Positions 26,346-35,200 of a DNA stretch of 64,000 nt are shown here, in pieces (position 1 is the stretch's first letter; each line of letters opens with the position of its first letter). Origin of the DNA: Bradyrhizobium jicamae. Its GTDB lineage: Bacteria > Pseudomonadota > Alphaproteobacteria > Rhizobiales > Xanthobacteraceae. The stretch lies in assembly GCF_001440395.1 (NCBI RefSeq), contig NZ_LLXZ01000003.1, positions 51,860 to 115,859 of the forward strand, in the 5' to 3' direction. The position numbers and the translations under genes are program-made. The notes under the pieces were generated by a model that saw only the letters and a program-made list of their open reading frames with translations, had not been told where the DNA came from and searched no databases.

Positions 26346-27914
26346 TTATTTTTGGCGCGACACGTCCAGCCCTTTATAAAAGGTGTTCTGGTAGATCATG
26401 TGCGGTCTGGCATCGGTGATCTTCTTGTTGGCCACCTGGTCCATGTTGATGTTGAGCACCGGCATCCAGAGATGCTCGCGCATCACCTTCTGCTGCACCA
26501 GCGCGTAATATTTGGCGCGGTCGGTTTCGGTCAGCGCCGAGCGTCCCTGTTTCAGCCAGTCGTCGGTCTCGGCGTCCTTCCAGTTCATCCGGTTCGGCGT
26601 CGGGATGTTCTTGGAATCGAAGTAGATGTTCATGAGATCGCCGGCCGACAGATAAGGCACCGTCACCGACCAGATTTCGTAGTCCTGCTCGGCCATCTTG
26701 GCGGGCGCAATCGTCGAGTCCCAGGGCTGAAGCTGCCACTGCACGCCGATCCGACGCAGGTAGCCCTGGATCGCTTCGGCGACCCGTGGCGTATTGCCCG
26801 ACTGGGTGAAGTAGACCTTGGGCTGCAGCTTGACACCGTCCTTTTCGCGAACGCCGTCGCTGCCCATCTTCCAGCCGGCTTCTTCGAGCAGGGCTTTTGC
26901 GCGCTCAATGTCCTCCTTCACGATGCTCTTGGTGCCGGTGTCGTGATCGAGGGCGTCCGGATCGACGATGGTGAAGGCAGGATCGGCGTTACCGAGCAGG
27001 ATACCTTTGGCGATTTCGCCGCGGTTGATGGCGATGCTCATCGCCTCGCGCACCCGCCTGTCCTCCACCATCGGCCGCGTCGTCTTGAAGCCGAAATAGA
27101 GTAACTGGAAGTTCGGCTTCGCCGCGGTCACGGTCAGCATCGGAGCGGCCCGGGCCTGGGCGATGAATGCCGGAGGGAACTGGTGGGTCATGTCGAACTG
27201 GCCGGCCATCATCGCTGCGACGCGGCTGGACTCCTCGGGCATGATCTTCATGCTCAGCTTTTCGAACTTCACCGGACCCTTGTTCTTGTACAGCGAGGGG
27301 CCCCACCGGTATGCGTCGTGGCGCTTCAGCACGATCTCGGTGCGCGGCTGCCAGCTATCGAAACACCAGGGGCCGGTGCCGTCTGCGCCCTTGATGCCGT
27401 AATCCTTGCCCAGAGCCTCCACGCTCTCCTTGTTGTGGATTACGGTCGTGAACATGGTGAGCTGCAGCAGCAGTTCGGAGTAGGGCTCCTTCAATTCGTA
27501 TTCGACGGTGTAGGGGTCGGGCGCGCGCAATTCCTTGATGTCGCCGGCGCGCCAGGCATAGGGCGCCTTGATCGCGGGATCCTTCAGCCGCTTGAAACTG
27601 TAGATGACGTCGTCGGCGGTGAACTTCTTGCCGCTGCAGAATGAGACGTCGTCGCGCAGCTTGAACGTATAGGTCCTGCCGTCTTCGCTGATCGTCCATG
27701 ATTTGGCGAGATAGGGAACTGGCGTGCGGCCATCCCAGTCGAGCGCCACCAGCGTGTCCTGGAACATGTTGACGATGTCGGAGGTCGGGCCCCAGGTCGT
27801 GCGCTGCGCATCGTAATGCGGCGCGTCTATTCCCTTCATCAGGTTGAGCGTCTGGGCCGACGCCGGGCTCGTGATGCACAGTGCCAAGGACATTCCCAGT
27901 GCGAACCTGATCAT
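26346..27914 (-). CDS. Peptide/solute ABC transporter substrate-binding protein (SBP family 5), copy 1
   Basis: A 522-residue periplasmic protein. The start is taken at 27914 (signal peptide MIRFALGMSLALCITSPASA, cleavage before QTLNLMKG); the open frame continuing upstream overlaps the permease and is spurious. It shares with copy 2 the [38 protein letters not shown] and [11 protein letters not shown] segments. It begins within four bases of the permease stop and ends 19 bases before copy 2, so all are co-transcribed. The duplication appears to be a local tandem event followed by divergence. Confidence 0.92.
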   Translation of the reverse strand: MIRFALGMSLALCITSPASAQTLNLMKGIDAPHYDAQRTTWGPTSDIVNMFQDTLVALDWDGRTPVPYLAKSWTISEDGRTYTFKLRDDVSFCSGKKFTADDVIYSFKRLKDPAIKAPYAWRAGDIKELRAPDPYTVEYELKEPYSELLLQLTMFTTVIHNKESVEALGKDYGIKGADGTGPWCFDSWQPRTEIVLKRHDAYRWGPSLYKNKGPVKFEKLSMKIMPEESSRVAAMMAGQFDMTHQFPPAFIAQARAAPMLTVTAAKPNFQLLYFGFKTTRPMVEDRRVREAMSIAINRGEIAKGILLGNADPAFTIVDPDALDHDTGTKSIVKEDIERAKALLEEAGWKMGSDGVREKDGVKLQPKVYFTQSGNTPRVAEAIQGYLRRIGVQWQLQPWDSTIAPAKMAEQDYEIWSVTVPYLSAGDLMNIYFDSKNIPTPNRMNWKDAETDDWLKQGRSALTETDRAKYYALVQQKVMREHLWMPVLNINMDQVANKKITDARPHMIYQNTFYKGLDVSRQK

Positions 27915-28798
27915 GTCTGCAGCCTCGGATCGAGGACGTCGCGGAATGCGTCGCCCAGAAGGTTGGCGGCCAGCACGATCACGAAAATGGCACAGCTCGG
28001 GATCGTCGCGATATGCGGCGCCATGAACAGGAAGTCGCGGCCCTGCGCGGCCATCATGCCGAGTTCGGCGGTCGGCGGTTGCGCGCCCATGCCGAGGAAG
28101 CCAAGCGCGGCGCCGATCAGGATGATCTGACCGAAGCGCAGGGTGAGGAACACGAAGATCGTCGAAATGCAGTTGAGCGTCAGGTAACGCCAGATCAGCT
28201 CCGTGTCGGATACGCCGACGGCCCTGCCGGCTTCCATGAATTCCTGGCCCATCACGCCGATCGCCGCACCGCGCGCCACCCGCGCGACATCGGGCACGGT
28301 GGCGACGACGAGCGCGATCACCACCGCCGTCAATCCTGCGCCAAAGATCGCCGCTACGGCGAGCCCGATCAGGATCGCGGGAAAGGCGAGCATCACGTCG
28401 ACCAGCCGCATGATCCAGCCGTCCAGCCGTCGGTAATAGGCGGCGAGGATGCCGAGAAGGCCGCCGATAAAGCCGCCGACGATCACGCCGACCAGCCCGA
28501 GCATCAGCGTGTTGCGCGTGCCATAGAGAACGCGGCTGAAAATGTCGCGGCCGGTATTGTCGGTACCGAACCAGTGCCTGGCGTCGGGCGACTGCATCAC
28601 CTTGGTGAGGTCGGTGAAATAGGGATCGTAGGGCGCGATCCACGGCGCAAACAGTGCGGCGAACACGATGGCCGAAAGCACCAGCCCGGCGAGCGCAGCG
28701 ACGCGGTCGCGCGCCAGCCGGCGCAGCACTCCGGCGCGGGCGAATACGCCACTTTCGCTCTCCCGGGCAAAGCCGGTATCGAGGGCCTCGGCGCTCAT
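27911..28798 (-). CDS. Dipeptide/oligopeptide ABC transporter permease (DppC type)
   Basis: A 295-residue inner-membrane protein: a hydrophilic N-terminus, first membrane segment near residues 30-52, the DppC-type loop HWFGTDNTGRDIFSRVLYG and then five hydrophobic segments. The ATPase-contacting EAA-like loop is EFMEAGRAVGVSDTELIWRY, and the protein ends in the family terminus LLGDAFRDVLDPRLQT. The start ATG at 28798 overlaps the stop of the DppB-type gene by four bases. Longer upstream reading is an overlap artefact. Confidence 0.92.
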   Translation of the reverse strand: MSAEALDTGFARESESGVFARAGVLRRLARDRVAALAGLVLSAIVFAALFAPWIAPYDPYFTDLTKVMQSPDARHWFGTDNTGRDIFSRVLYGTRNTLMLGLVGVIVGGFIGGLLGILAAYYRRLDGWIMRLVDVMLAFPAILIGLAVAAIFGAGLTAVVIALVVATVPDVARVARGAAIGVMGQEFMEAGRAVGVSDTELIWRYLTLNCISTIFVFLTLRFGQIILIGAALGFLGMGAQPPTAELGMMAAQGRDFLFMAPHIATIPSCAIFVIVLAANLLGDAFRDVLDPRLQT

Positions 28799-29733
28799 CT
28801 TCGCTGTACCCTCGGATCGAGATAGACGTAGAGCACGTCGACCAGAAGATTGATCGACAGGAAGGCGATGGCGAGGATCATGATCGCGCCTTGCGCGGTC
28901 GGAAAATCGCTGGAGACGATGGCGCCGACGGCGAGCCGGCCGACGCCGGGCCATGAGAACATGGTCTCGGTCACCACCGCACCGCCGAGCAGGAACGCCG
29001 CCTGCAGGCCGATCAACGTGACGACGGGGATCATGGCGTTGCGCAGCGCGTGATGGATGATAACCACCCGCTCGCGCAATCCCTTGGCGCGCGCCGTGCG
29101 GACGAAATCGGCGCCGAGCACTTCCAGCACGGCGGTGCGCGTCAGCCGTGCGATCGGGCCGATCAGCACCGCGCCGAGTGTCAGCGCTGGGAGAATCAGG
29201 CTCGGCAATCCGCCGTCCCACACCGGCCCGGTGCGGCCGGTGAACGGCAACAGTGCCCATTTGAACCCGACGAACTGGATCAGGATCAGGCCGATGAAGA
29301 ACACCGGCATCGACACGCCGGCCACCGAGCACGCCATGATGATGCGATCGGTGAGGCGTCCGCGATTGACCGCGGCCAGCGTTCCGAGCGCGAGCCCGAT
29401 CGGCACGGCGAGCAGCATGCCGCCGAGCATCAGCTCGATCGTCGGGCCGATCGTCATCGCCAGTTCCTCGCTCACCATCCGGTTGGAGATGATGGAGCGG
29501 CCGAGATCGCCGCGCAGCACACGCAATATGTATTCGAAGAACTGAACCGGGATCGATCGGTCGAGGCCAAGCTCCTGGCGGATCGCCGCGATGGTCTCGG
29601 CCTTCGCGTCAGGCCCGGCGATGATCATCGCGGGATCGGCGGGCACCACCTGCAACAGGCAAAAGCAGAGGAAGAGAACCCCGAGCAACGCGGGGAACGA
29701 AATCAGCAGACGATGGACAATCTGTTGTCCCAT
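28795..29733 (-). CDS. Dipeptide/oligopeptide ABC transporter permease (DppB type)
   Basis: A 312-residue inner-membrane protein with the standard DppB N-terminus (RLLISFPALLGVLFLCFCLL), a periplasmic loop with VPADPAMIIAGPDA, and six hydrophobic segments. The EAA loop is FVRTARAKGLRERVVIIHHALRNA and the end is FLSINLLVDVLYVYLDPRVQ. It is the first gene of the operon B-C-SBP-SBP-D-F, transcribed leftward. The gap upstream holds its promoter region. Confidence 0.93.
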   Translation of the reverse strand: MGQQIVHRLLISFPALLGVLFLCFCLLQVVPADPAMIIAGPDAKAETIAAIRQELGLDRSIPVQFFEYILRVLRGDLGRSIISNRMVSEELAMTIGPTIELMLGGMLLAVPIGLALGTLAAVNRGRLTDRIIMACSVAGVSMPVFFIGLILIQFVGFKWALLPFTGRTGPVWDGGLPSLILPALTLGAVLIGPIARLTRTAVLEVLGADFVRTARAKGLRERVVIIHHALRNAMIPVVTLIGLQAAFLLGGAVVTETMFSWPGVGRLAVGAIVSSDFPTAQGAIMILAIAFLSINLLVDVLYVYLDPRVQRR

Positions 29734-30224
29734 GCGACGCCAACGGACCGGTTAGGCCAAAAAGGAGCGCATGCGTCCACGTCGACGCTTTTGTTTCCCC
29801 CTTGGCAGCCGCGCTTCGTCCGACGTGCGCGACACTTCTTTATCGCTCGATAGTGACACCTGTCTGCGGTGGCGTCACGCGCAATCTGACAATTCGTTTT
29901 CGGCTGCGTCCTTTTGCGCCTCACATCTGCGATGAAATTCCGCAATGCGAGAATTTCGCCTCGCGGGAACAACGCATGCATGCCACGCGGCGTTGTCGAT
30001 GGCGTGTGCAGAAGATGCGCACAACTGACAAGCCTCGTCCGGCCTGTCGACGCCGCAAGCGTTGCCGGGTGGCGCGATCGTTCATCGCAACCTCCGGCAT
30101 GCCGGCGTCGCCCGATGCCGTGCTTTTACGGGTGCGTCTCTGCACGATCACTGTGCAGGCAGGCTTCTGGTTCCGCACCTCTCCCTTCGCTATAATCCGC
30201 GAATCCTTCATTGGTTAATCCGCA
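29734..30224. other. 491-base intergenic region between divergent dppB-type and sulP genes
   Basis: The region contains promoters for both divergent genes but no gene I can support. Weakly coding-looking frames on both strands are Arg/Cys-rich and lack ribosome sites or recognisable domains. A TATAAT hexamer at 30191-30196, 29 bases before the sulP ATG, is a plausible -10 element, but no good -35 element stands at the right spacing. CATGCATGCCACGCGG near 29987 and GCACGATCACTGTGC (30143-30157) are small palindromes without an assigned role. Confidence 0.5.
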
Positions 30225-31508
30225 ATGCCTGACGGCTCCGCCACCGCGCATCATTATCGTCCCAAGCTCGTCACCGTTCTGTCGGACGGATACGGCCTCG
30301 GCAGCTTCCGAAAGGACATGCTGGCGGCGCTGACGGTTGCGATTGTCGCGCTCCCGCTCTCGATGGCGATCGCCGTCGCCTCGGGCGTATCCCCTGAGCG
30401 GGGGCTATACGCCGCCGTCATCGGCGGCTTTTTGGTTTCGGCGCTTGGCGGCAGCCGCTATCAGATCGGCGGTCCCGCCGGCGCGTTCATCGTTCTGGTA
30501 GCGGCCACCGTGACGCGGTTCGGCCTCGAAGGGCTGTTGCTGACGGTTTTCATCTCCGGCTTCATGCTGACGCTGATCGGCCTTTTGAGGATCGGCGCGC
30601 TGATCCGCTACATTCCGCACGCGGTGACCGTCGGCTTCACCTGCGGCATCGCGGTTACGATCTTTGCCAGCCAGCTGCGGGATCTCGGCGGCCTGAAGCT
30701 GCCTGCCGCCGAACCCGGGCCGCTGCTGCCGAAACTTGCAATGCTCGGCCAGTCGTTGCCGACGATCTCACCGGCCGCACTCGCGATCGGCATCGGCTCG
30801 GCGGCCCTGATCTTCCTGCTGCGGCGGCTTTCACCGAACCTGCCGGGAATGCTGATCGCGGTCGTGCTGGCCGCGGTCGTCGCGTGGCTGTTCCACCTGC
30901 CGGTCGAAACGATTGGCAGCCGTTTCGGCCAGCTTCCGGACGGATTGCCGGGGCCGCACCTACCGACGATCTCGTATGCCACCGTGCTCGAAGTGTTGCC
31001 CGCCGCGCTCTCCTTCACGCTGCTGGGGGCGGTCGAGAGCCTGTTGTCCGCAAAGGTTGCCGACGGCATGACCGGGCGCAAGCATCGCTACAACATGGAG
31101 GTGGTGGCGCAAGGCATCGCCAACGTCGCCTCCGCTATTTTCGGCGGCATCAGCGTCACCGGGACGATCGCCCGCACCGCAACCAATATCCGCGCGGGCG
31201 CGTGCAGTCCGGTTTCCGGCATGGCGCATGCGCTGTTCGTGCTGGTGTTCATGGTCCTTGGAGCCCGGCTCGCAAGCTTCGTTCCGCTGTCGGCGCTGGC
31301 GGGCGTCCTCGTCGTGGTCTGCTGGAACATGGCGGAGAAGGAGGAATTCCTTCGCCTGCTTCGCGACTGGCGCAGCGCCGCGGTGCTGATCGCGACCTTC
31401 GGCCTGACGCTGGTCGAGGACCTGACCGTCGGCATCATCGCCGGATGCGCACTGGCCGCGGCATTTGCGATCTACGATCGGGCCATGGGACAGCGCGCCG
31501 ATAGCTAG
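30225..31508 (+). CDS. SulP (SLC26)-family anion transporter without STAS domain
   Basis: A 427-residue polytopic protein with about 11-12 hydrophobic segments. Family hallmarks are KDMLAALTVAIVALPLSMAIAVASGVSPERGLYAAVIGG near the N-terminus (residues about 25-62), GGSRYQIGGPAGAFIVLVAA and the downstream GGISVTGTIARTATNIRAGACSPVSGMAHA segment. Canonical SulP proteins continue with a cytoplasmic STAS domain of about 120 residues; this one stops at the last membrane segment (IYDRAMGQRADS). The transported anion (sulfate, bicarbonate or dicarboxylate) cannot be told. It stands as a single gene. Confidence 0.9.
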   Translation: MPDGSATAHHYRPKLVTVLSDGYGLGSFRKDMLAALTVAIVALPLSMAIAVASGVSPERGLYAAVIGGFLVSALGGSRYQIGGPAGAFIVLVAATVTRFGLEGLLLTVFISGFMLTLIGLLRIGALIRYIPHAVTVGFTCGIAVTIFASQLRDLGGLKLPAAEPGPLLPKLAMLGQSLPTISPAALAIGIGSAALIFLLRRLSPNLPGMLIAVVLAAVVAWLFHLPVETIGSRFGQLPDGLPGPHLPTISYATVLEVLPAALSFTLLGAVESLLSAKVADGMTGRKHRYNMEVVAQGIANVASAIFGGISVTGTIARTATNIRAGACSPVSGMAHALFVLVFMVLGARLASFVPLSALAGVLVVVCWNMAEKEEFLRLLRDWRSAAVLIATFGLTLVEDLTVGIIAGCALAAAFAIYDRAMGQRADS

Positions 31509-31561
31509 CAGCTTCAGGGCTTCAGCGTTACAATCCCTTCGCAACAAAGGGAGCTGGCTCG

Positions 31562-32188
31562 ATGTGGCAGCGGCCATTTTATCACGAGGGCATGAGCGAA
31601 CTGCAGGACCGGTTCGATGGACGGCGCGTCGCGGAAGCGATCGAGCGTCACCGCAAGCATTACGAATTCTGGGATGATGAGAAGGCGTTGATCGAAACCT
31701 CTCCCTTCTTCTTCATCGGCACGTCGTGGAACGACTATGTCGATTGCAGCGTCAAGTCCGGCGACCCCGGCTTCGTGAAGGTCGTGGGTCCGAACGTCAT
31801 CGAATACCCCGAGTATGACGGCAATTCGATGTACCGGACGCTTGGAAATCTCTCGCGAAATCCGAATGTCGGCCTGCTGTTCGTGCGTTTCGACGGCAAG
31901 AGCCGAAGAATGCGGATCAACGGCCGCGCGGCGATCCTGGAAGATGCGGAGGCGATGGGTCGGCATTTCGGTGCGAAAGCGGTGGTGCAGATCGAGTGCG
32001 AAATCTATCCGAACTGTCCGCGCTATGTGCCCGATCTGGCCGGAGCCACATCGTCGCCTTACGTTCCCCGCGAAGGGCAGGGCACGCCGCCGTCGCCGGA
32101 ATGGAAGCAGCGCGATTACATCAGGGACATTCTGCCCGCGGGCGATCCGCATGCGGCGGCTGTCAAGTCGGATGAGGGGCCGGCCTAG
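31562..32188 (+). CDS. Pyridoxamine 5'-phosphate oxidase-like (FMN-binding split barrel) protein
   Basis: A 208-residue protein of the PNPOx-like fold. Matching segments are ALIETSPFFFIGTSWNDYVDCSVKSGDPGFVKVVGPN (about residues 42-78, the FMN-binding strand pair), DGNSMYRTLGNLSRNPNVGLLFV and RRMRINGRAAILED. The family includes many flavin oxidoreductases of unknown substrate. A GGGAG ribosome site precedes the ATG. Its TAG stop lies inside the left terminal arm of the repeat that follows, so the C-terminus may have been set by that insertion. Confidence 0.85.
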   Translation: MWQRPFYHEGMSELQDRFDGRRVAEAIERHRKHYEFWDDEKALIETSPFFFIGTSWNDYVDCSVKSGDPGFVKVVGPNVIEYPEYDGNSMYRTLGNLSRNPNVGLLFVRFDGKSRRMRINGRAAILEDAEAMGRHFGAKAVVQIECEIYPNCPRYVPDLAGATSSPYVPREGQGTPPSPEWKQRDYIRDILPAGDPHAAAVKSDEGPA

Positions 32189-32290
32189 AGCCTTTTCGGT
32201 TCTGATTGAATCAGAACCGGGCTCTGGATTCTTATTCTGACGCGTTTTCTTGACGCGAACCGGCGTCCACTTCGCTCGAAAACGCTCTAG
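32185..32290. repeat. 106-bp inverted-repeat-bounded interspersed element
   Basis: The element is bounded by CTAGAGC (32185-32191) and its exact complement GCTCTAG (32284-32290). Inside, 32197-32219 form an 11-base-arm palindrome (CGGTTCTGATT / AATCAGAACCG), followed by a GACGCG direct repeat around TTTTCTT. I recognise this composite as a dispersed non-coding repeat of Bradyrhizobium and related Rhizobiales. The terminal TAG triplets supply the stop codons of both convergent neighbours. Confidence 0.75.
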
Positions 32291-32868
32291 TCCTTCGCTG
32301 CCGGCTTGGTCGCGAACTGCGGGAACATCGCGGCGACGACGGGTCCGTCGGTGCGCCATGAATGGCAACCGCCGATGAAGAACGGCCGCTCGCCGGAGGT
32401 CTGCTGGTTCTCCAGCGTGTCGCGGCCTTCCGGCTTCCTGCCGTAGGACATGGTCTGGTACAGCGTGGTCACGGCGGGGCCGAGCAATTCCATCAGATGC
32501 GTGCAGGTCTCGAGACGGCCGATCTTGCGCCGGACTGTTTCGCGCCAGCCCGGGCCGATGCGCTCGCCGACCAGCCGCTGCAAGATCGGCTCGACCTCGA
32601 TGCAGGTCGGGTAGGGCGTCGCGCGCATCATCGTCTCAGCCTCGTGGATAATCATGCCTTCATCGATGGCGAGCCGCAGGCCGATGTCATGCACGGGATC
32701 GCCCGGCTTCAACTCCTCGCGAAAACGATCGGCGCGCTGGGTGAAGGGTTTGGTGTCCCGCAGCCACGCCTCGACTTCCCAGAGCCCGTCGTCGCGCAGA
32801 AAGCCGTCACACTCGACCGATCGCGTGTGCATCAGGCGGCGCGGTTTGTTGGCATTTTCCAGAGACAT
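32287..32868 (-). CDS. DUF2889 family protein
   Basis: A 193-residue protein of unknown function. The family pattern is visible: RRLMHTRSVECDGFLRDDG and WEVEAWLRDTKPF at the N-terminus, DIGLRLAIDEGMIIHEAETM in the middle, and PFFIGGCHSWRTDGPVVAAMFPQF at the C-terminus. It lies upstream-to-downstream with a quinone-oxidoreductase-like gene on the same strand (24-base gap), so it is probably co-transcribed with it. DUF2889 genes often accompany aromatic or acyl-CoA catabolic genes, but no role is established. Its TAG stop is provided by the interspersed repeat. Confidence 0.85.
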   Translation of the reverse strand: MSLENANKPRRLMHTRSVECDGFLRDDGLWEVEAWLRDTKPFTQRADRFREELKPGDPVHDIGLRLAIDEGMIIHEAETMMRATPYPTCIEVEPILQRLVGERIGPGWRETVRRKIGRLETCTHLMELLGPAVTTLYQTMSYGRKPEGRDTLENQQTSGERPFFIGGCHSWRTDGPVVAAMFPQFATKPAAKD

Positions 32869-32892
32869 CGGCCCATATCCTCGACGCGTCGC

Positions 32893-33870
32893 TCAGCCTA
32901 GTTTGATGATCATCTTCCCAAGCGCCGATCGCGACTGCATGGTCTTGAACGCCTCGCGGAAATTCTCGAACGGCACGATCTTGCCGACCACGGGCTGCAA
33001 TTGGCCCGATGCCAGCCAGTCGAACAATTGCCCCATCAGCCGGGTGTGAGTCTCCGGTTCGCGCTTCTGGATCTGGGCGAGGTCGACGCCGAGCAGGGCG
33101 CCGCCCTTGAGCAGCGGCAGGTTGAAGGCCAGCGCCGGAATGGTGCCGGACGCAAACCCGACCACGAGATGCCGTCCGCGCCAGGCGATCGATCGAAACG
33201 CCTGCAGCGATACCTCGCCGCCGACGGGATCGTAGATGACATCGGGCCCATGGCCGCCGGTCAATTCCTTCAGCGTGTCGCGCCAGTCTGGCTTGGTGTA
33301 GTCGATGGTCTGATCGGCGCCGAAGCGAACGGCGAAGTCGCGCTTCTCCGCCGTCGAGGCGGCGGCGATCACCCGCGCGCCCATCAGCTTGCCGATCTGG
33401 ACGGCGGCAATGCCGACGCCGCCGGCCGCGCCCAGCACCAGCAATATCTCGTCGGCCTGAAGCGCCGCACGGGCCTCCAGTGCGTAGAGCCCGGTCAGAT
33501 AATTGGCCTGAAACGATGCGCCGGCTTCGAACGGCACTTGCGGCGGCAGGGGCTTGAGCGCGGCTGACGGCACCGAGATATATTCGGCGAGCGCGCCGGA
33601 ACGGGTCATGCCGATCACGGGCATGCCCGGCTTGAAGGCGCTGACATCGTCCGCGACAGCCTCGACCGTGCCGGCAAACTCCGTTCCTGGCACGAACGGC
33701 AGCGGATCCTTGGTCTGGTAGAGACCCTGTACCTTCAAGCCATCGACGAAGCCGACCGCCGCGGCGCCGATCCTGACACGAACTTCGCCGGCGCCGAGGC
33801 CGGGCGTATCGATCTCCCTGATCGAGATACCGTCGATGGAGTTGTAGTTGTCGACGACGACGGCCTTCAT
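32893..33870 (-). CDS. NADPH:quinone oxidoreductase-like (zeta-crystallin type) medium-chain dehydrogenase
   Basis: A 325-residue MDR enzyme without zinc ligands. The substrate domain has FVPGTEFAGTVEAVADDVS (about 60-78). The coenzyme motif is LVLGAAGGVGIAAVQIGK (about 142-159), and IDYTKPDWRD, YDPVGGEVSLQAF and VVGFASGTIP are typical of quinone oxidoreductases. It probably reduces quinones or enones with NADPH. The ATG at 33870 gives the normal N-terminus MKAVVVDNYNS. It lies between a DUF2889 gene and a luciferase-like monooxygenase gene on the same strand. Confidence 0.88.
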   Translation of the reverse strand: MKAVVVDNYNSIDGISIREIDTPGLGAGEVRVRIGAAAVGFVDGLKVQGLYQTKDPLPFVPGTEFAGTVEAVADDVSAFKPGMPVIGMTRSGALAEYISVPSAALKPLPPQVPFEAGASFQANYLTGLYALEARAALQADEILLVLGAAGGVGIAAVQIGKLMGARVIAAASTAEKRDFAVRFGADQTIDYTKPDWRDTLKELTGGHGPDVIYDPVGGEVSLQAFRSIAWRGRHLVVGFASGTIPALAFNLPLLKGGALLGVDLAQIQKREPETHTRLMGQLFDWLASGQLQPVVGKIVPFENFREAFKTMQSRSALGKMIIKLG

Positions 33871-33947
33871 GCAAAATCTCTCATGCGTTTTCCTGGTCGA
33901 CCTCAAGGCCTTGCGAGGGCATCTTGAGGTACGTGCTGACGTGAATT

Positions 33948-35021
33948 CTATTCGGCCGCTTCCGCCTGCCGGTCGATCGCCAGCGCACCTTGCTTGATGA
34001 GCGGAATCAAGTCACGGCCGATCGCCATCGTGTCGTGGGGATTCTCGAAACCCCGCAGCAGGAAGGAGTGAATACCGAGCCGGTAATACTCCAGCACCGC
34101 CGCCGCGATCTGCTCGGGCGTTCCGACCAGGCAGGACGTGTTGCCCGGCGCGCCGGTGGCGCGCGCGATCCCCATCCACAGCCGCTCGTCATGCACGTCG
34201 CCGCGTGCGGCGTAGCCAAGCAGGCGTTCGGCGGAATGGTTGGTCGGCTGCGGCGCCGCGCCGGTCTTGCGCTCGACATCCGCCAGGAGCGCGTTCGCCT
34301 TGTCCCATGCCGCGCCTTCGGTATCCGCCATGATCGGCCGCAGCGACATGTTGAAGCCGACCTGCCGCCCGAAGACGGCGGCGCGCCGGCGGAAAGCCTG
34401 CACCCGCTCGCGCGTTTCCTTCAGCGGCTCACCGAAGATCGCGAACACGTCGCAATGTTTGGCGCCCATCTCCAGCGCGCCCTCCGAAGAGCCGCCGAAG
34501 AACAGCGGCGGATAGGGCTGCTGATGGGGCTTGATGTCGGAGAACCCGCCCTCGACGCGGTAGAACTCGCCCTTGTGGTCGATCGGGCTATCGCTGGTCC
34601 AGAGCTTTTGCATCACCTCGAGATATTCGCCGGCGCGGCGATAGCGGTCGTTCTTCCCCAGGAAGTCGCCCTCGCTGGCCTGATCCGCATCGCTGGTGCC
34701 GGCGATGATGTGCAGCGCCATCCGCCCCTGCGTAAGCTGGTCGAAGGTCGCGACCTGCCGTGCCGCCAGCGCCGGCGCCACCGAGCCCGGCCGGTGCGCG
34801 ATCAGGAACTTGATCCGTTCGGTGTGATCGGCCGCATAAAGCGCAATCGCAAAACCTTCAGCGGCGGAAGCATAATATCCGACCAGCACGGAATCATAGT
34901 TCCACTGCTCGTGCAGACGGGTGAAGTCGATCACCCATTGGCGCGATATCTGTCCCTTGATGAGGTGAACCGCGACGCCCTCCTGCTGGGTGCCGATCAT
35001 TCCGATGATTCTTGCTGGCAT
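33948..35021 (-). CDS. LLM-class flavin-dependent monooxygenase (SsuD-like)
   Basis: A 357-residue bacterial luciferase-like monooxygenase, TIM-barrel, FMNH2-dependent. Alkanesulfonate-monooxygenase-type features are ADHTERIKFLIAHRPGSVAPALAARQVATFDQLTQGR (about residues 72-108), HIIAGTSDADQASEGDFLGKNDRYRRAGEYLEVM, LFFGGSSEGALEMGAKHCDV and SCLVGTPEQIAAAVLEYY. The ATG at 35021 (MPARIIGMIG) is the conventional start. No sulfonate transporter or SsuE-type reductase is adjacent, so the substrate is open; a desulfonation or related reaction is possible. Confidence 0.88.
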   Translation of the reverse strand: MPARIIGMIGTQQEGVAVHLIKGQISRQWVIDFTRLHEQWNYDSVLVGYYASAAEGFAIALYAADHTERIKFLIAHRPGSVAPALAARQVATFDQLTQGRMALHIIAGTSDADQASEGDFLGKNDRYRRAGEYLEVMQKLWTSDSPIDHKGEFYRVEGGFSDIKPHQQPYPPLFFGGSSEGALEMGAKHCDVFAIFGEPLKETRERVQAFRRRAAVFGRQVGFNMSLRPIMADTEGAAWDKANALLADVERKTGAAPQPTNHSAERLLGYAARGDVHDERLWMGIARATGAPGNTSCLVGTPEQIAAAVLEYYRLGIHSFLLRGFENPHDTMAIGRDLIPLIKQGALAIDRQAEAAE

Positions 35022-35200
35022 TGGCGCGTCCCTGGTTCCCTCGTGCTTGTTCCGAATGAAACGCGTAAGGCGAAGGGAAAGCAAGCAAACCCAACGAATA
35101 GCGAAATGCGCTCAGTGAATTGCTGCGCTGCGTCAGATGCGGGACCAATGCACGGGTCAATGCGTTAGCGGCCGAACGTCGCTGCAGCGGGGAATCCTGC

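Noticed and set aside
29802..30218. 138-codon Cys/Arg-rich frame in the dpp-sulP intergenic region
   Set aside because: No ribosome site, no recognisable motif, and an equally long frame exists on the other strand. Kept as unassigned intergenic DNA.
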